Source: Panulirus ornatus
Lineage: Eukaryota > Arthropoda > Malacostraca > Decapoda > Palinuridae
Reading direction: 5' to 3'
Assembly (NCBI RefSeq): GCF_036320965.1
Contig: NC_092276.1
Location: forward strand, 3,362,001 to 3,426,000
Length of the DNA: 64,000 nt
Shown here in pieces: positions 33,832 to 44,715 of this stretch. The notes beneath the pieces were generated by a model. That model was not told the DNA's origin and ran no database searches. It saw only the letters and a program-made list of their open reading frames with translations. Within the stretch, counting starts at the first letter, position 1. The number at the start of each line of letters is the position of its first letter. Both the position numbers and the translations under genes were made by a program.

Positions 33832-34552
33832 TTCCATCATGGCCATGGCATAATCCGCAAACTTATTCAGGGCACGAGTCCAAGATCTTATGGCAAGTCA
33901 TTTACATAATTCAAGAAGAGCAGTGGTCCTAGGACTGAGCCTTGTGTCACTCCACCAGTGACCCCAACTCATCTCGATGAGAGGCACCTCAGACATTTCG
34001 TAGTCTTTCCATAAAGGTAATCTTCGTGGAAAGTGTCTTTCATTTACACATGGTTGAAAGTCTAGCTTTTTATACCAGCCAAGAGTGTGGTATAGTGTCA
34101 AATGCTTTCTAGCCGTCCCGATACACGCGGCCCACCCATCCTCCTCTTTGTCTGAAATGGAACTTCGTTGTCCCCCTGAAGTCTGGATGGTTTGTCACAC
34201 ATATGACCTCCATTCCGTATTATAAATCCGTGTTATGTTTCCCGCATTAGATACTTTCTCCTTTTTCGAGCGGTCCTCCATTTACTTTCTGATTATCTTT
34301 TTCCAGTGTTTTGTAGAACTCACACCCCCGCGTCAGGGAGACTGGGGTCTTCGAGTTCAGCGCCACTTCCTTGGTGTGTCTTCTGAGGGAGAGGTACTCC
34401 GAGTGTTTTCTTCCTCTTCCATGGCAGTGTACCTCTCTCCAACAACATGCTGGACAAGTTGGCTGTCAAGCTTATCTGCATACTTAAGGACTCTGAGCCT
34501 TATATAGATCATGGTCCCTTTAGCAGTCTGTTTTGGTCTGTTTAGTGCGTGC

Positions 34553-34554
<2 letters not shown>

Positions 34555-34602
<48 letters not shown>
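34555..34602. repeat. Microsatellite (GT)n
   Basis: About 23 GT units after GTGCGTGCGTGC. Confidence 0.97.
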
Positions 34603-34604
<2 letters not shown>

Positions 34605-35454
34605 CGCGTGTACATGTTTGTCCGTTCATGTATATGTATATGTGTGATAAGTGTATGGACCTCAGAGTGACAGAATACCGCTGGTGCCACGTGTGTGACT
34701 GGGAGTCCACATCAGCGTGATTGCAGATGTTCCGTGTCTCAACATGGGAAGGACCCTAATGATCTGTTGCTGTGTGTGCATTCCTCTGTGTAATCATCGT
34801 GGGCACAGAGGCAACCATGCTCATTATAGCAGAGCACATCATTATCATAGACAAATCTCTACGAGCAACTGAAGCGTGCTGGGGAGTATTTTTTTTTAAT
34901 GACCTCTTCCTTTAATTTCCAAAATTGCAAGGTGACTGTGTAGCCTGTGAGCGTTTTTTTTTCTTTCCCTCTCTCATGGGGGAAGTAATGGAGAGCGTTT
35001 AAAGGCTGAGGGTTCAACTGTTGCCAAGGGAGAGTTAAGTTGGTGGTGCTAAGGTTAAAGTGAATTACTGCCTCGATCATGTTACGGTTGGTATAGAAAA
35101 TGGGTAGGTGGAGGTTTCCTTTTTATCATTATTTTTTTTCATAATGTTGCCGACGTAGCAAGAACAGAGGCACGCCCCAGTAATGGCTGTAACAAACAAC
35201 AACAACAACAAAAAGGAACGCAGTTAGGATTAATTCTAAGGTTCTCACGCGCGCCTGTAGACCCCCAACGCCTAGAGGTGGTAAGGTTAAAGAGGGAGAG
35301 AGACAAAAAACGGGAGAACATCCCCCCCCCCCCGCTTTCGCTATACAGGGATACAAAAACCGGAGGAATCAAAGTTGTCAGGATTCGTGTGTTTGGTCTC
35401 CCCACAGCAGGTGTGGAAGGCAGCCGCGAGATGTGTTTGCAGTATCAAGACGCA
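34603..35454. other. Intergenic, no gene recognised
   Basis: Ordinary sequence with short T and C homopolymers and an (AAC)n run at about 35194-35212. Overlapping frames of 70-90 codons at 35129-35405 have no recognisable domain. Confidence 0.45.
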
Positions 35455-35540
35455 AATACCTACACTCAGTCCTCTGTTCTTAACGCTCCCTCGCTAACGC
35501 GGGAAATAGCGAATATGAATAGAAAAGATATATGTATATA
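35455..35540 (-). repeat. GCGTTAGCGAGGTAGCG-type repeat, copy 2 (fragment)
   Basis: On the minus strand it reads TATTTCCCGCGTTAGCGAGG then GAGCGTTAAGAACAGAGGACTG, matching 632-670 closely. Only the first part of the element is present, and it abuts a short TA tract on its 5' side. Confidence 0.75.
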
Positions 35541-36333
35541 TATATAAGACATTTCAGGAAATGTGATATATTTGACTATGTCATGTTATATATCGCCTCA
35601 CAATTGGATTACTTTAAAGGGGAAAAATCCGTCACATGTGGTCGTTTAGCATCAACCTCATAGTGTGTGAGGTGATTAATGAGGGCCTTGCTTCAATACC
35701 GTGTGGAACGATTATGAGGTGAATCGTTTTTATTTTGTGTGGCGTCTAACAGGGAAGTGATTACTCCAAGAAATGATTAATCCAAGATCTTCTGACACTC
35801 AGTAATGAAGTGTCTGCAGGTGTTTGGTATTTCCACACAGTTTAAATCACTTTACGATTCACAGTTATCATTGTTTTCGTTTTGTTTTGCTTGTTTTCCG
35901 CAGAAATGTTAGCGTCATGGGCTGGAATGTTAAGGTTGTTGATTGATGGGATTAATCATGAGGTTTACCATGAAATGGTGGCATTCATTCCAGTAATGAT
36001 GCCTGGTTGATGAAGTGTCGCGTGTTTCGCACCTGGGGTGAAACAAACAATGACGCTCATTTGACTGACGGACCTTGATTTGACATATTCTACCTCTCGC
36101 CTCTTGACAGGCATTTTTTTTGAGGAGTTTCCTTTCGTGTGTTCTTAATAACAACGCTTCAGGTTTGCGTGTTGGCGTGTCGCGGGACGTCGCTCCCGGC
36201 TGGTTTTTGTACTTAGGTTTCTTTTTGGATCGTAACGCGAACGCGCACCAAATCCTGTCAAGATTCCGACCGGATTCACCGGACGCGACCTGTCGAGCCT
36301 AGGTCGGGCGGGAGGAAACGTGACGCGCGCAAG

Positions 36334-36336
<3 letters not shown>
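35541..36336. other. Intergenic, no gene recognised
   Basis: AT-rich with several TGATTAAT and GAGGTGATTA-type imperfect repeats at 35660-36010. No frame is convincing. Confidence 0.45.

Positions 36337-36382
<46 letters not shown>
36337..36382. repeat. Compound run (GA)n(G)n
   Basis: About 18 GA units followed by about 10 G residues. Confidence 0.95.
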
Positions 36383-36383
<1 letters not shown>

Positions 36384-37059
36384 GAACAGGTAGGGTCACC
36401 CACCCATTTCTGTGTGCGGTGCTTGATTTATCGGTGACCGGACGCCGGTGAAGACTGGCACCCCAAGACGTCTATTATCTCTCTCATCATTAGCCACATC
36501 TCTCACCTGGCTCATTGTCTCCCATCTCATGGGACCGTTGGTATCAGAACTGTATCTTGTATGTAGTTTATCTCATGACATGAAAAATGTGTATCGTTAT
36601 TATCAAAATATTAATGATGCCTCCTTCGCCTCTGGTCGCAGATGATGGCGCGAGAGTGTTAAAAGTCTGGACATTCTGTTCTCAAACAAAACAGGACCTT
36701 GTGTCCAGTACGGTGCCGTGCCTGCATTACGTTTTCTATAAGTCCTCGCATCCGCACGTCCGCTTGACGTCACAGTCCGTACGAGGTCATGAGTTATGAG
36801 TGTTCGGTCGTCACCCGAATTGATTCCTATGGTTCTTGCTGTCCAGGGGTGGGGGGGGTGTGAGTCCTTGTTCATTATGAGGTCAGAGGTCAGGGTCAGG
36901 GGTATATGCAGTACGTGACTCCCCTCCTGGTATGCGCCGCTGCCGTCGGCGGGTACGATGGTGTTGAGGCGACCGATGAGGGACGTGCCATCGACGCTTG
37001 CAGACTTGTCTCAATAATCTCGTGAGTGTGGCTTCGAATCTGGTCTCGACTCTCGTGAG

Positions 37060-37345
37060 AGAGAGTGTGCGGAGTGAAACGCCTTTCAGCGCTGACGCTC
37101 GGACGAAGCGTGTTAACCCGAGGGATTTTATGAAGGCTTTAAGAAAATAAAGAGAGTTTTAGGTAACCGTAGCGAAGTGTGGGGCTCTGACGTGATGCGG
37201 AGTTCATGTTGTAGCTTTTGGTTCTTCTGTCACTACTACATCTTTCGAAGAACCGTTCACTGTTGGCACCATCAAACAGGTTTAGAACCATCAGGCTGTG
37301 GATCAGGTCACCCCATACTCTTCTTTCTTCCATGATGGACAGATT
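37060..37345 (-). pseudogene. LINE reverse transcriptase relic B (C-terminal fragment)
   Basis: The minus strand encodes EERRVWGDLIHSLMVLNLFD, close to the conserved EERRxRGDLIxxxK thumb/C-terminal block of LINE reverse transcriptases, and continues NSERFFERCSSDRR. Only the last part of the enzyme is present; palm motifs are absent. FFERC is shared with relics A and C, so all three probably belong to one family. The fragment ends in stops near 37140. Confidence 0.75.
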
Positions 37346-37371
37346 TGAGGTGTATGTGTATGTATGTAGTT

Positions 37372-37465
37372 GCCAGTTTGTACAGTATTGGGAGGGAACC
37401 CTTCACGCGTTGGGGTCCCACCACTGGAACGTTTTCTATCTTACAGCTTCATCATAAACGTATGC
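37372..37465 (+). repeat. TTTGTACAGTACGGGGAGGG-type dispersed repeat, copy 2
   Basis: TTTGTACAGTATTGGGAGGG, GGGGTCCCACCACTGGAACG and TTTTCTATCTTACAGCTT align in order with 32887-32985. Confidence 0.55.
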
Positions 37466-37505
37466 ATACTGTTTGCTGTCACAGTTTCATCACCTGGGCT
37501 TATTT

Positions 37506-37509
<4 letters not shown>

Positions 37510-37549
<40 letters not shown>
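37510..37549. repeat. Microsatellite (GT)n
   Basis: About 20 GT units. Confidence 0.97.
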
Positions 37550-37550
<1 letters not shown>

Positions 37551-37720
37551 AAGGGGTCCAGGGAGCAGTTCTCGGGTGCAGGATGCAATTATAGAATGTA
37601 ATTGCAGTGACGTGATGGGACGAGGGTAAGTGCAGCAATCTGCCGAAACTCTCGGCTACGTGGCTACCAATTTCCCCTCCTCCTCCTCCTCCTCCTCTTC
37701 CTCTCCTCCCCCTTCCCCCT

Positions 37721-37751
<31 letters not shown>

Positions 37752-37774
37752 CTCATACCAATCCCTGCGCCGGA

Positions 37775-38270
37775 CTCTCACACTCACATCACTGCACCAG
37801 ATGGACCTCACCCTCATTGCTGCGCCAGACTTCAGTCTCTGCTCCAGACCCCACACCCGTCACTGTGACAGACCTCACTCCCATTTCTTCTCATCATCTG
37901 ACCGTTATTTTTTACAGCACGTCATACTCATCTCTCCAACAGACTTTGTACTCGTTGTTCTGACAGTTTTCCAGACTCTCTGGACTGATGAACTTCAAAT
38001 ATAGTATTGTAAAACCCTCATATCCATCGTAGTGCCTTACCTCATAGACAATGCTTGAACAGAGGTCTTGAGACTCACTGCTTCAACAGATCTCGCACCC
38101 ATTGCTGCAAAAGACCTCATAAATATTGGCATAACAAACTTCATACGTATTTAGTGCAAGAGCCTCATGACATCTCATACGCATTTTTACAAGGTTTCAT
38201 ACGCACATACGCCAGACCTCATACCTATCGCTCTGTCTGACCTTGACGCCTGTTGTTCTGACAGACTACA
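37775..38270. repeat. Degenerate minisatellite inside D1
   Basis: Loose repeats of about 33-38 bp built on CCAGACCTCA, CCCATTGCTG and GACAGACCTCA. Identical in layout in D2, and to 44461 in D3, so the array was already degenerate before the duplication. Confidence 0.6.
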
Positions 38271-39702
38271 TCCTCTCCGTCGCCTCTAAAAGGCATATTT
38301 ATATCCAGCCTAATGCATCTACGGTGTTCACCATTGGCACCCCATTTTCTGAGGCATCTATTAGCCTCAGTACCAGTTGGACTGGCTGGTTGGATCGCCA
38401 ACCTGTCCTAGTATCCACTTAGGCTTGATAGATCATTCTTTTAGCCTTAAGTCTAACAGAGTCTTGGCTACCGCTCGCCCTGCCATATCTCATTGCTCAT
38501 GCTCCTCGTTCCCCATTCATACCTCATTTTCTCATCAACTCATCGTCCCCTGCGGGCCTCAACGCCGTGTCTTCCTATTGGCCTGACAAGCCTCATTCCC
38601 TGTAATTGCTCGTCCGGCGACGGCGACGGCCCTTAACCTCGTTACGAGTGCGAGATATGAAGGTACAGGTACTCCAGCCTCGAGGCCACCTGGCGGTCGG
38701 CGGAGGAGGAGCAAGTGCGTTAGCGTCATACGTCATCCTCAGTATGACGAGGAGTATCGGGGGACTGGAAGAGGAGGACAGTTTCTGTTCATAGCAAGGG
38801 GGAGGAGGTGCTTGGCCAGAGGGAGTTGAGAGAGGGCGAAGGGGTGAAAGGGAGCAAAAGGGTTGAGACAAAGGTAAGGGAGATGTGCACGGGTTCAGGA
38901 GGGGGATGCGACGTGACGGGGAAGCAAAGAGACGAGGTTGGAATGTTGTGTGTGGTGCTTGGGCGAACGCCCGCATTACTTTTGGTCCATTTGTAGATAT
39001 TTCGTGGAATTTAAGGAGGCAACGCTGTGAGTAAGGTTCCCTCTCTCGTGTTTACTTTTGTTGAAGTTTTCCAACCCCACCTCCCGTGTTAACCAGTGGC
39101 GAAGACTTCCACCGCCTCTTTTAACCCCTGTTGGAGGTTTCCACCCCGTTCAAACTTCTGTTAAAAGGCTTCCTCTTCTGTTACTAACTGTTGATGTCTG
39201 CGCAACAGATCTGCTACACTTTTACCGAAGGACGAATTTTTAAGTCGTCACTTAGTGAACACTATGTTAATTGTCTGCTTCTTGAATATATAGATACGAC
39301 GAACGTAAAAGCCTTTGGCTACATCGTTGTAAGTTTTACGTCGGTCACGTTTTTCATAATTCATGCCATGATGTGTTCGTCTGTGAGTTATTTGCGAATT
39401 ATGCAAAACGGAGAGGCGAGAGAGAGACTGAAATCGTAATAGCTGGAAAAAATACATTCAAGATCCTGTGACACATGACTTAGCGAGGTTGAGCATTATG
39501 AATACTGAAGAACGGCTGACGCGGGGATTTAAAGAAAACGGAAATTTGAGTTTCGGTTTACTTTTCGTCATACAAACCAAGTATAATACGGTAAAGATAT
39601 TCGTTATAGTATGTGTAAATGAAGGGCTTCGTGTTTTCTTATCGCCTCTGTGTACAACAACAATCATCCACAACAAATAGTAAATAACAAAGGTTATTTA
39701 TT

Positions 39703-39959
39703 TTATATATATATATATATTATATATATATATATTATATATATATATATTATATATATATATATGTGTGTGTGTGTGTTGTGTGTGTGTGTGTGGTGTG
39801 TGTGTGTGTGTTGTGTGTGTGTGTGTGTTGTGTGTGTGTGTGTGAGTGTGTGTGTGTGTGGTGTGTGTGTGTGTGAGTGTGTGTGTGTGTGTGTGAGTGT
39901 GTGTGTGTGTGGTGTGTGTGTGTGTGTTGTGTGTGTGTGTGTGGTGTGTGTGTGTGTGT
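39703..39959. repeat. Compound (TA)n then (TG)n tract, about 257 bp
   Basis: Four TA blocks separated by TATT, then a TG tract of about 190 bp with periodic GG, TT and GA interruptions every 14-20 bp. The long mixed HT/CV frames (up to 197 codons) come entirely from this tract and its flanks. Confidence 0.95.
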
Positions 39960-40086
39960 CCAGCTTCCCATGTACAAGAATGGACACCAAAAAAAAAGTT
40001 TCGTCTGTGATCGTCAGAACACGTCACATGGCCCCGCCCCCTGCCCCCACCACCTCACCTTTTCTCTGTGTCCTTTACCTCCCCCC

Positions 40087-40872
40087 AGTCCGTCTTCTAA
40101 TTAAGAGAAACTCATTTCGGCAGCAGAGAATTAGCAGCATCTTTCCCCTAATGGCAGACTTGGCTAAGAGTTTAAAAACCTGCCGGAGTAGTCCGGACAG
40201 TGTGGAGTCCTATTACATAATCCAGACCTTGTCTAGCTTGTAATTGCGTGAGGAGGGGAGAGGAGGGAGGGAGGGAATAATGCAACAGCTTTACCACCGT
40301 AATTTCATAATAATTCGCACGCAGGTAATAATTTCAGATGTCAATTTGAAAAGAAGAAAAAAAAAAAACGATTTAGAGTTCTTGAAGCTTTGGACCTGAG
40401 TCACGGCTAAGAAGCCAAAAGACCCGACTCAAATCTGTCGAAGCCATGACTTCGATTTCCGGCAGAGGCAGCCGATGATTTGACTCCGGTCCGACTCACT
40501 GGCGAGTAGTCATAACACAAAAGTCGTACACTCATACGTGTGACTCACTTTGAAAGACGCTCTTTGAGCTTGACTCTCAGCCTCACTGGAGGAGACCTGG
40601 CTAGCGAGAACGCAGTGTGAGAGACAAGACTCATGGAACAACTGGCCCCTTTACTCACTCAGGGCCATCGCCGCTGCGACCCTGACCCCACAACCTTTCA
40701 GGGACAAGACTTAACGGCCCCTTGCACCGGCGGCCCTGATTTACAACGTCCCATGAGGTGGAATGATTCAAACCAAGTTGGACACACGACCCTTTAATCC
40801 CCATGATCATGGGTGTGATAGTATCACCAAACATGACCCATAATGGGTTATAAGTCGGACGCTTCGACCATC
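40087..40872. other. Unique spacer between D1 and the 22-bp array
   Basis: About 0.8 kb of ordinary sequence with repeated GACTC-rich words at 40380-40620 and a perfect 14-bp palindrome CCCATGATCATGGG at 40800-40813. No gene is recognised. Confidence 0.55.
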
Positions 40873-41537
40873 ACAATCGCAACAGTCGTGCCCGTCGTGC
40901 TCTGAGGGCCGTGCCGTCGTGCTCTGAGGGCCGTTCCGTCGTGCTCTGAGGGCCGTTCCGTCGTGCTCTGAGGGCGTGCCGTCGTGCTCTGAGGGCGTGC
41001 CGTCGTGCTCTGAGGGCCGTTCCGTCGTGCTCTGAGGTCCGTGCCGTTGTGCTCTGAGGGCCGTTCCGTCGTGCTCCGAGGGCCGTGCCGTCGTGCTCTG
41101 AGGGTCGTGCCGTCGTGCTCTGAGGGTCGTGCCGTCGTGCTCTGAGGGTCGTGCCGTCGTGCTCTGAGGGTCGTGCCGTCGTGCTCTGAGGGTCGTGCCG
41201 TCGTGCTCTGAGGGCCGTTCCGTCGTGCTCTGAGGGCCGTTCCGTCGTGCTCTGAGGGCCGTGCCGTCGCGCCCTGAGGGCCGTGCCGTCGTGCTCTGAG
41301 GGCCGTTCCGTCGTGCTCTGAGGGCCGTGCCGTCGTGCTCTGAGGGCCGTTCCGTCGTGCTCTGAGGGCCGTTCCGTCGTGCTCTGAGGGCCGTTCCGTC
41401 GTGCTCTGAGGGCCGTTCCGTCGTGCTCTGAGGGTCGTGCCGTCGTGCTCTGAGGTCCGTGCCGTTGTGCTCTGAGGGCCGTGCCGTCGTGCTCTGAGGG
41501 CGTGCCGTCGTGCTCTGAGGGCGTGCCGTCGTGCTCA
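40873..41537 (-). repeat. 22-bp minisatellite family, large array (about 30 copies)
   Basis: Nearly perfect copies of GTGCCGTCGTGCTCTGAGGG plus CC, with GTTCC, GGTCG and one-base-deleted variants. The inverse complement matches the unit at 16676-17065. A 22-bp period visits all three frames, and the unit has no stop on the minus strand, which explains the approximately 280-codon frame (RPSEHDGTALRARR-type peptide). The array joins D2 at GCTCAAGGCTCTCACACTCA. Confidence 0.95.
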
Positions 41538-41540
41538 AGG

Positions 41541-43965
41541 CTCTCACACTCACATCACTGCACCAGATGACCTCACCCTCATTGCTGCGCCAGACTTCAG
41601 TCTCTGCACCAGACCCCACACCCGTCACTGTGACAGACCTCACTCCCATTTCTTCTCATCATCTGACCGTTATTTTTTACAGCACGTCATACTCATCTCT
41701 CCAACAGACTTTGTACTCGTTGTTCTGACAGTTTTCCAGACTCTCTGGACTGATGAACTTCAAATATAGTATTGTAAAACCCTCATATCCATCGTAGTTC
41801 CTTACCTCATAGACAATAAATGCTTGAACAGAGGTCTTGAGACTCACTGCTTCAACAGATCTCGCACCCATTGCTGCAAAAGACCTCATAAATATTGGCA
41901 TAACAAACTTCATACGTATTTAGTGCAAGAGCCTCATGACATCTCATACGCATTTTTACAAGGTTTCATACGCACATACGCCAGACCTCATACCTATCGC
42001 TCTGTCTGACCTTGACGCCTGTTGTTCTGACAGACTACATCCTCTCCGTCGCCTCTAAAAGGCATATTTATATCCAGCCTAATGCATCTACGGTGTTCAC
42101 CATTGGCACCCCATTTTCTGAGGCATCTAGTAGCCTCAGTACCAGTTGGACTGGCTGGTTGGATCGCCAACCTGTCCTAGTATCCACTTAGGCTTGATAG
42201 ATCATTCTTTTAGCCTTAAGTCTAACAGAGTCTTGGCTACCGCTCGCCCTGCCATATCTCATTTGCTCATGCTCCTCGTTCCCCATTCATACCTCATTTC
42301 TCATCAACTCATCGTCCCCTGCGGGCCTCAACGCCGTGTCTTCCTATTGGCCTGACAAGCCTCATTCCCTGTAATTGCTCGTCCGGCGACGGCGACGGCC
42401 CTTAACCTCGTTACGAGTGCGAGATATGAAGGTACAGGTACTCCAGCCTCGAGGCCTCCTGGCGGTCGGCGGAGGAGGAGCAAGTGCGTTAGCGTCATAC
42501 GTCATCCTCAGTATGACGAGGAGTATCGGGGACTGGAAGAGGAGGACAGTTTCTGTTCATAGCAAGGGGAGGAGGTGCTTGGCCAGAGGGAGTTGAGATG
42601 AGGGCGAAGGGGTGAAAGGGAGCAAAAGGGTTGAGACAAAGGTAAGGGAGATGTGCACGGGTTCAGGAGGGGGATGCGACGTGACGGGGAAGCAAAGAGA
42701 CGAGGTTGGAATGTTGTGTGTGGTGCTTGGGCGAACGCCCGCATTACTTTTGGTCCATTTGTAGATATTTCGTGGAATTTAAGGAGGCAACGCTGTGAGT
42801 AAGGTTCCCTCTCTCGTGTTTACTTTTGTTGAAGTTTTCCAACCCCACCTCTCCGTGTTAACCAGTGGCGAAGACTTCCACCGCCTCTTTTAACCCCTGT
42901 TGGAGGTTTCCACCCCGTTCACACATCTGTTAAAAGGCTTCCTCTTCTGTTACTAACTGTTGATGTCTGCGCAACAGATCTGCTACACTTTTACCGAAGG
43001 ACGAATTTTTTAAGTCGTCACTTAGTGAACACTATGTTAATTGTCTGCTTCTTGAATATATAGATACGACGAACGTAAAAGCCTTTGGCTACATCGTTGT
43101 AAGTTTTACGTCGGTCACGTTTTTCATAATTCATGCCATGATGTGTTTCGTCTGTGAGTTTTATTTGCGAATTATGCAAAACGGAGAGGCGAGAGAGAGA
43201 CTGAAATCGTAATAGCTGGAAAAAATACATTCAAGATCCTGTGACACATGACTTAGCGAGGTTGAGCATTATGAATACTGAAGAACGCTGACGCGGGGAT
43301 TTAAAGAAAACGGAAATTTGAGTTTCGGTTTACTTTTCGTCATACAAACCAAGTATAATACGGTAAAGATATTCGTTATAGTATGTGTAAATGAAGGGCT
43401 TCGTGTTTTCTTATCGCCTCTGTGTACAACAACAATCATCCACAACAAATAGTAAATAACAAAGGTTATTTATTTTATATATATATATATATATATAAAT
43501 ATAAATATATATATATAAGAAGAAATCGGACTAAATATTACCTTGAGGCTGACCTAGTCATTATAATGCCGACGGATTAATTTTACAATTTTGGATGACT
43601 TGGGTTATTATTGTATTACTCGCTTTTGTGATCTTGAGGTTCGCTGGGGCAGAGAAGGAGGGGAGGTCGTGACCTTGTTAGTCAGGCGGTCTTTTACGAC
43701 GGGAATTGATCGTCAGAATGATCGAATGTGTGTGTGTGTGTGTGTGTGTGAGTGTGTGTGTGTGTGAGTGTGTGTGTGTGTGTGTGTGAGTGTGTGTGTG
43801 TGTGTGTGGTGTGTGTGTGTGTGAGTGTGTGTGTGTGTGTCCAGCTTCCCATGTACAAGAATGGACACCAAAAAAAAAGTTTCGTCTGTGATCGTCAGAA
43901 CACGTCACATGGCCCCGCCCCCTGCCCCCACCACCTCACCTTTTCTCTGTGTCCTTACCTCCCCC
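41541..43965 (+). repeat. Segmental duplication unit, copy D2
   Basis: Starts within the unit (equivalent to 37775 in D1) immediately after the 22-bp array and runs to the unit end, where it joins D3 head to tail. Differences from D1 are scattered single-base changes, 1-4-bp indels, and an extra 217 bp at 43511-43727. Confidence 0.92.
43511..43727. other. Segment present in D2, absent from D1
   Basis: 217 bp of non-repetitive sequence lying between the TA and TG tracts of D2. In D1 the two tracts are fused. The simplest reading is a deletion in D1 between microsatellites; insertion in D2 is the alternative. Confidence 0.75.
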
Positions 43966-44461
43966 CCCCCCCCCCTCCCCCCCCCCCTCCCCCTTCCCCC
44001 TTCTACACACACACACACACACACCTCATACCAATCCCTGCGCCGGACTCTCACACTCACATCACTGCACCAGATGACCTCACCCTCATTGCTGCGCCAG
44101 ACTTCAGTCTCTGCACCAGACCCCACACCCGTCACTGTGACAGACCTCACTCCCATTTCTTCTCATCATCTGACCGTTATTTTTTACAGCACGTCATACT
44201 CATCTCTCCAACAGACTTTGTACTCGTTGTTCTGACAGTTTTCCAGACTCTCTGGACTGATGAACTTCAAATATAGTATTGTAAAACCCTCATATCCATC
44301 GTAGTGCCTTACCTCCTAGGACAATGCTTGAACAGAGGTCTTGAGACTCACTGCTTCAACAGATCTCGCACCCATTGCTGCAAAAGACCTCATAAATATT
44401 GGCATAACAAACTTCATACGTATTTAGTGCAAGAGCCTCATGACATCTCATACGCATTTTT
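43966..44461 (+). repeat. Segmental duplication unit, truncated copy D3
   Basis: Begins with the C-rich and CA tracts that open the unit and is nearly identical to 37700-38189 of D1. It stops abruptly after CATACGCATTTTTA, where the second 22-bp array begins. Confidence 0.92.
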
Positions 44462-44698
44462 ATGCCGTTGTGCTCTGAGGGCCGTTCCGTCGTGCTCCGA
44501 GGGCCGTGCCGTCGTGCTCTGAGGGTCGTGCCGTCGTGCTCTGAGGGCCGTGCCGTCGTGCTCTGAGGGCCGTGCCGTCGCGCTCTGAGGGCCGTGCCGT
44601 CGCGCCCTGAGGGCCGTGCCCGTCGTGCTCTGAGGGCCGTGCCGTCGTGCTCTGAGGGCCGTGCCCGTCGTGCTCTGAGGGCCGTGCCGTCGTGCTCA
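44462..44698 (-). repeat. 22-bp minisatellite family, second array (about 10-11 copies)
   Basis: Same unit and variants as 40873-41537, including GTGCCCGTCG insertions. It ends with the identical junction GTGCTCAAGGCTCTCACACT found at the left edge of D2, then leaves the unit after about 20 bp. Confidence 0.93.
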
Positions 44699-44715
44699 AG
44701 GCTCTCACACTCACT

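Larger units (their letters stand above)
33150..34340 (-). pseudogene. LINE (non-LTR retrotransposon) reverse transcriptase relic A
   Basis: A heavily decayed reverse transcriptase reads on the minus strand through several frames. In order: VGRVYRDG-stop-KAFDTIPH (34134-34083, palm start); GVTQGSVLGPLLFLNYVNDL (about 33955-33893), the classical LINE signature; NKFADYAMAM (33872-33841), where the catalytic FADD is altered to FADY; DIVHNLSP (about 33555-33530); SQVWSLHLKK (about 33395-33370); and FFERC (about 33190-33175). Frameshifts and stops separate these blocks. A (CT)n tract sits between the FADY block and the thumb, and a (GT)n tract lies in the C-terminal part. Clade is not assigned; CR1- and Jockey-type elements share this layout. 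FFERC also occurs in relics B and C. Confidence 0.8.
37678..40086 (+). repeat. Segmental duplication unit, copy D1
   Basis: About 2.4 kb beginning with CTC-rich and CA tracts and ending at GTGTCCTTTACCTCCCC. The part 37775-39710 matches 41541-43480 almost base for base; the offset drifts only from 3766 to 3772. The terminal part 39960-40086 matches 43841-43965. The first 0.5 kb also matches 43966-44461. D1 lacks the 217 bp present between the TA and TG tracts in D2. No gene is supported: frames open here are broken by indels in D2. Confidence 0.9.

Noticed and set aside
38593..38976. About 127-codon minus-strand frame in D1
   Set aside because: In D2 (42508-42744) small indels break the frame while the DNA is otherwise nearly identical, so the frame is not maintained.
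39191..39439. About 82-codon plus-strand frame in D1
   Set aside because: One-base indels in D2 disrupt it, as expected for non-coding DNA.
39650..40243. About 197-codon plus-strand frame with long CV repeats
   Set aside because: It reads through a compound TA/TG tract, and the equivalent D2 region does not keep the frame.
40800..40813. Perfect palindrome CCCATGATCATGGG just before the 22-bp array
   Set aside because: A single 14-bp palindrome is not unusual in 64 kb and no second copy marks the other array.
40807..41649. About 280-codon minus-strand frame rich in SEHDGT and RARR
   Set aside because: It is entirely the translation of a 22-bp minisatellite that lacks stops in all frames, with flanks that do not extend it into coding sequence.
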